From Roseateles sp. (GTDB lineage: Bacteria; Pseudomonadota; Gammaproteobacteria; Burkholderiales; Burkholderiaceae_C): a stretch of 64,000 nt of DNA. The position numbers and the translations under genes were made by a program. Location: the NCBI GenBank assembly GCA_016790285.1, contig JAEUPJ010000008.1, forward strand, positions 58,544-122,543. The letters are read 5' to 3'. The notes beneath the pieces are model-generated. The model was not told where the DNA came from and did not search any database. It saw only the letters and a list, made by a program, of their open reading frames with translations. Below are positions 61,986 to 64,000 of the stretch, in pieces (within the stretch, counting starts at the first letter, position 1; each line of letters starts with the position of its first letter).

Positions 61986-63779
61986 ATGGACACGCCCTTG
62001 CCAGAGACCGACTCGTCGCCGCCTTCACGGCCCCGCTCCATGTCCGGCACGCGCGAGGTCTTGCTGTCGTTCAGGGGCGGGAGCGATGTCGGCTCGGACG
62101 CGCCCCGGGAGCCTGTCGAGCCCGTGGTGCGGGTCGAGGCGCCCGAACCCAGCTACGAAAGCTGCCAGCTCGCCCTCGAAACCGAGCATGCCCGGCTGAA
62201 GAAACCGGTTCCGCAGAAGGACCAGAAGGACGCGGCCTTCCTGCCGGCGCTGAACGAGTACGCCAAGCAGTACCAGGCCGTGGCGAACTTGATCAAGAAG
62301 AAGTCTCAGGCGCCGGCGCTGATCCTGCTGGAGATCCCCAAGCTCGAGGCCCTGTTCCGCCGCGGCCTGGAGCTGTTCCCGGTCAAGCAGTCGGAGACCG
62401 CTGCCGCCGAACTGGCCGGCCTCAAACAGAGCTCGAGCGCGGCTGAGAGCCTGCGCATGGACAAGCTCAGGGCCGCCGAGCGGGTGAGGCTGTTCGACCT
62501 GGAAAAGGACCTGGCGGCGAAGAAGAAGCAGATCGAGACGCTGCAAGGCAATCTGCAGGGCCAGACCGTCCAGAAAACGCGACAGGAAACCCAGCGGCGA
62601 ATCACGGCGGCGGAACTGGAAAAGAGCGGGCTGGAAACCAAGCTGAAGGAGTTGGCCAGCGTCAAGGCGGAGTACGAAGACGCCGTGCGCGAGAACGACA
62701 CGCTGAAGGAGAAGCTCAAGGCCAGCCAGAAGCGTTGCGACGAACTCGCCGAGCAGCAGCAGGCCCAGGTGCAGGCGGCACGCAGCCGAGCCACCCAGCT
62801 GGAGGCGCGGTGCCAGTTGATCCAGAAGGACAACTCCTTGCCCGAGCCGATTTCGAGGGCCTCGGAAGCCGTCCCGCCGGACATCGACGCGTCGACCGTC
62901 GTCAGCGCCGGCTGGGCGCTCGACAGCCTGGAAGCACTGCTGGACGCCGAAGAAGAGCGGCTGCGCGAAACTCATCCCCCGCGCGATGACTTCCTGGTGG
63001 AGCTGGCCAAGCTGGAGCAGCAGGCCAGGCTCATCGACGCGGAGGACCTGGCCAGCCCCGACTACAGCGAGGCGCATGAGAAAAAGCTGGTCGCCTTGCG
63101 CAAGCTGGCGGCCCAGCGCAACTACGTCGAGGCGGCGCAGCAGGCTGTGCAGCTGTTTGAGGAAATGCGGGCCTGGATTGAAGAGGCGCGCAAGGCGCAG
63201 AAGGCCCTTGAGGAAGCGCTGAACCTGGCGCTGGACGAGATCGCGTTCTACGAGGAGGGCGAACATGTCGACCCAGAGGAGCGCAAGGCCATGTATTCGC
63301 TGGTGGACGACGCCCGCTCGATTGACGACTTCGTCGAGGCCCTCAAGTTCGTCAACGAGACCGTCAAGAAAAAGATCAAGGGCTTTCTGCAGCGGCAGGC
63401 CGAGTGGCGGACGGTCGGCTCGCCGGTTCGCGTGCGCCGGCCGCGCCTGCCGCCCAACTATGACGAAGCCGCAGACCGCATCGTGGACGAGGTGCTCCGC
63501 ATGTTCCGCCACACCTTCGACTACGCAGGCCCAGCCCTCAACGTGCAGGAGCTCTATCCCAGGGAAAGGTACAACCCCGGGCGCCTGAAGCAGGTGGTGC
63601 GCAACCGCTTCGCCACACTCACCCCTTCAGCGCAGCTGCCCGGCAAAAGGCTGGGGGCCAGGTGCTACTTCAACCTCGGCGCGGGTGGCACGACGAAGAA
63701 GAAGTACGAGTACAACGTCAAGGTCAAGCGCGAAGGCGTGGAGAGGGCCTTGGCTCAGATTCACATCGTCTATCCATAG
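61986..63779 (+). CDS. Large coiled-coil protein of unknown function
   Basis: The 597-residue protein has a disordered Ser/Pro N-terminus (1-50). A long coiled coil rich in Lys, Glu, Gln and Leu (about 140-275) is followed by a second helical region (about 310-460). A compact C-terminal domain (about 475-597) is basic and aromatic, with RERYNPGRLKQVVRNRF and KKKYEYNVKVKREG. No signal, membrane segment or known enzyme motif is seen. The C-terminal domain may bind nucleic acid or act as an effector, but I cannot name it. It sits in the accessory block beside an apparent gene remnant. Confidence 0.7.
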   Translation: MDTPLPETDSSPPSRPRSMSGTREVLLSFRGGSDVGSDAPREPVEPVVRVEAPEPSYESCQLALETEHARLKKPVPQKDQKDAAFLPALNEYAKQYQAVANLIKKKSQAPALILLEIPKLEALFRRGLELFPVKQSETAAAELAGLKQSSSAAESLRMDKLRAAERVRLFDLEKDLAAKKKQIETLQGNLQGQTVQKTRQETQRRITAAELEKSGLETKLKELASVKAEYEDAVRENDTLKEKLKASQKRCDELAEQQQAQVQAARSRATQLEARCQLIQKDNSLPEPISRASEAVPPDIDASTVVSAGWALDSLEALLDAEEERLRETHPPRDDFLVELAKLEQQARLIDAEDLASPDYSEAHEKKLVALRKLAAQRNYVEAAQQAVQLFEEMRAWIEEARKAQKALEEALNLALDEIAFYEEGEHVDPEERKAMYSLVDDARSIDDFVEALKFVNETVKKKIKGFLQRQAEWRTVGSPVRVRRPRLPPNYDEAADRIVDEVLRMFRHTFDYAGPALNVQELYPRERYNPGRLKQVVRNRFATLTPSAQLPGKRLGARCYFNLGAGGTTKKKYEYNVKVKREGVERALAQIHIVYP

Positions 63780-64000
63780 CGAGGCGCAGCGACACGGTTC
63801 CGTCATCGTTTGCGATGGCTGACCGCGGTCTCTTGTAGAGGTGACGTCGGCTTCAGGCTGATTCCGTTGAAAAACTCGTCCGGCAAACGGCATCGAAGCG
63901 GTGTTCGACGAGGCTGCAGTTCGAAGCTGCAGCGACATTGCACGCGAGGCGGCCTCGCCGGCCCCTTCACGCTGGCATCAGTTGCTGACCGTTCAATCGC
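63780..64000. other. Right-edge non-coding stretch, possible mobile-element terminus
   Basis: No gene is supported here. GGCTGATTCCGTTGAAAAAC at 63857-63876 resembles the sequence often found at the 3' end of transposase genes, which end in a Phe-Phe-Asn motif (TTTTTCAACGGAAT on the other strand). This recollection is not backed by a match I can show. The remainder holds small inverted repeats such as GCTGCAGTTCGAAGCTGCAG near 63913. Confidence 0.3.

Noticed and set aside
63627-63938. A 103-codon minus-strand frame at the right edge
   Set aside because: Half of it is antisense to the coiled-coil gene and the rest has no coding character.

Overview
The window is about 64 kb of very GC-rich DNA with nearly continuous coding on both strands. 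Its gene content (PEP-CTERM protein, type IV pilin with a PglL-type ligase, unlinked gatCAB, mreBCD-mrdA-rodA, LexA-controlled recA-recX) suggests a betaproteobacterium of the Burkholderiales, perhaps close to Roseateles, Pelomonas, Mitsuaria or Rubrivivax. That placement is inferred from protein character and codon use, not from a database match. Most of the window is ordinary chromosomal backbone. The last 5 kb (about 59.0-64.0 kb) is less GC-rich, holds unfamiliar genes and looks accessory.

Layout. 1-2.2 kb: the 5' end of a family 2 glycosyltransferase, two L,D-transpeptidase-like paralogues and a Gln-rich secreted protein. 2.3-7.1 kb: exonuclease III, a TonB-dependent receptor ending in a strong terminator, pyrE and a translationally coupled DUF4124-like protein. 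7.1-10.4 kb: gatC-gatA-gatB on the minus strand. 10.6-16.4 kb: the rod-shape and elongasome operon mreB-mreC-mreD-mrdA-rodA with overlapping stop and start codons. 16.6-18.8 kb: an OmpR/TctE-type two-component pair. 18.9-20.7 kb: a LexA box followed by recA and recX. 20.8-23.5 kb: a DUF2889 protein and sucCD. 23.5-26.9 kb: a TerC-family membrane protein and a Ser/Thr kinase, PP2C phosphatase and FHA protein trio. 27.1-34.3 kb: a class II cAMP-phosphodiesterase-like enzyme, pilA under a sigma-54 promoter, and four genes that look like a surface or pilin glycosylation module. 34.3-37.1 kb: moaC, an M48 (BepA-like) protease, a tandem intergenic repeat and a small four-TM protein. 37.2-41.1 kb: a Fur-box-preceded iron unit (tonB-like gene, siderophore receptor, piuC-type oxygenase). 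41.2-43.2 kb: an FMN 2-hydroxyacid dehydrogenase, a PepSY protein and a cytochrome b. 43.4-45.4 kb: a lysine-rich SWIB protein, a single-domain response regulator and an MHFG-type PEP-CTERM protein. 45.4-52.3 kb: uvrA and two tandem S9 peptidases. 52.4-57.6 kb: a tiny secreted protein made of three TonB-box-like repeats, two class III nucleotide-cyclase homologues and a small secreted protein. 57.7-64 kb: hypothetical genes, a secreted nuclease, an orphan promoter/operator, a membrane zinc-ribbon protein and a large coiled-coil protein.

Themes. Several modules serve the cell envelope: elongasome, L,D-transpeptidase-like proteins, M48 protease, pili and glycans, TonB-dependent uptake. Signalling is also dense: a two-component pair, a kinase/phosphatase/FHA set, two cyclase homologues with a phosphodiesterase-like enzyme elsewhere in the window, and a lone receiver. 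Small GC-rich hairpin repeats lie in at least five intergenic gaps. The most unusual items are the three-repeat TonB-box-like peptide gene (52460-52684), the pilA-linked glycosylation module, the paired cyclase homologues and the orphan palindromic promoter at 60.03 kb. No tRNA, rRNA, CRISPR array or complete insertion sequence was seen.
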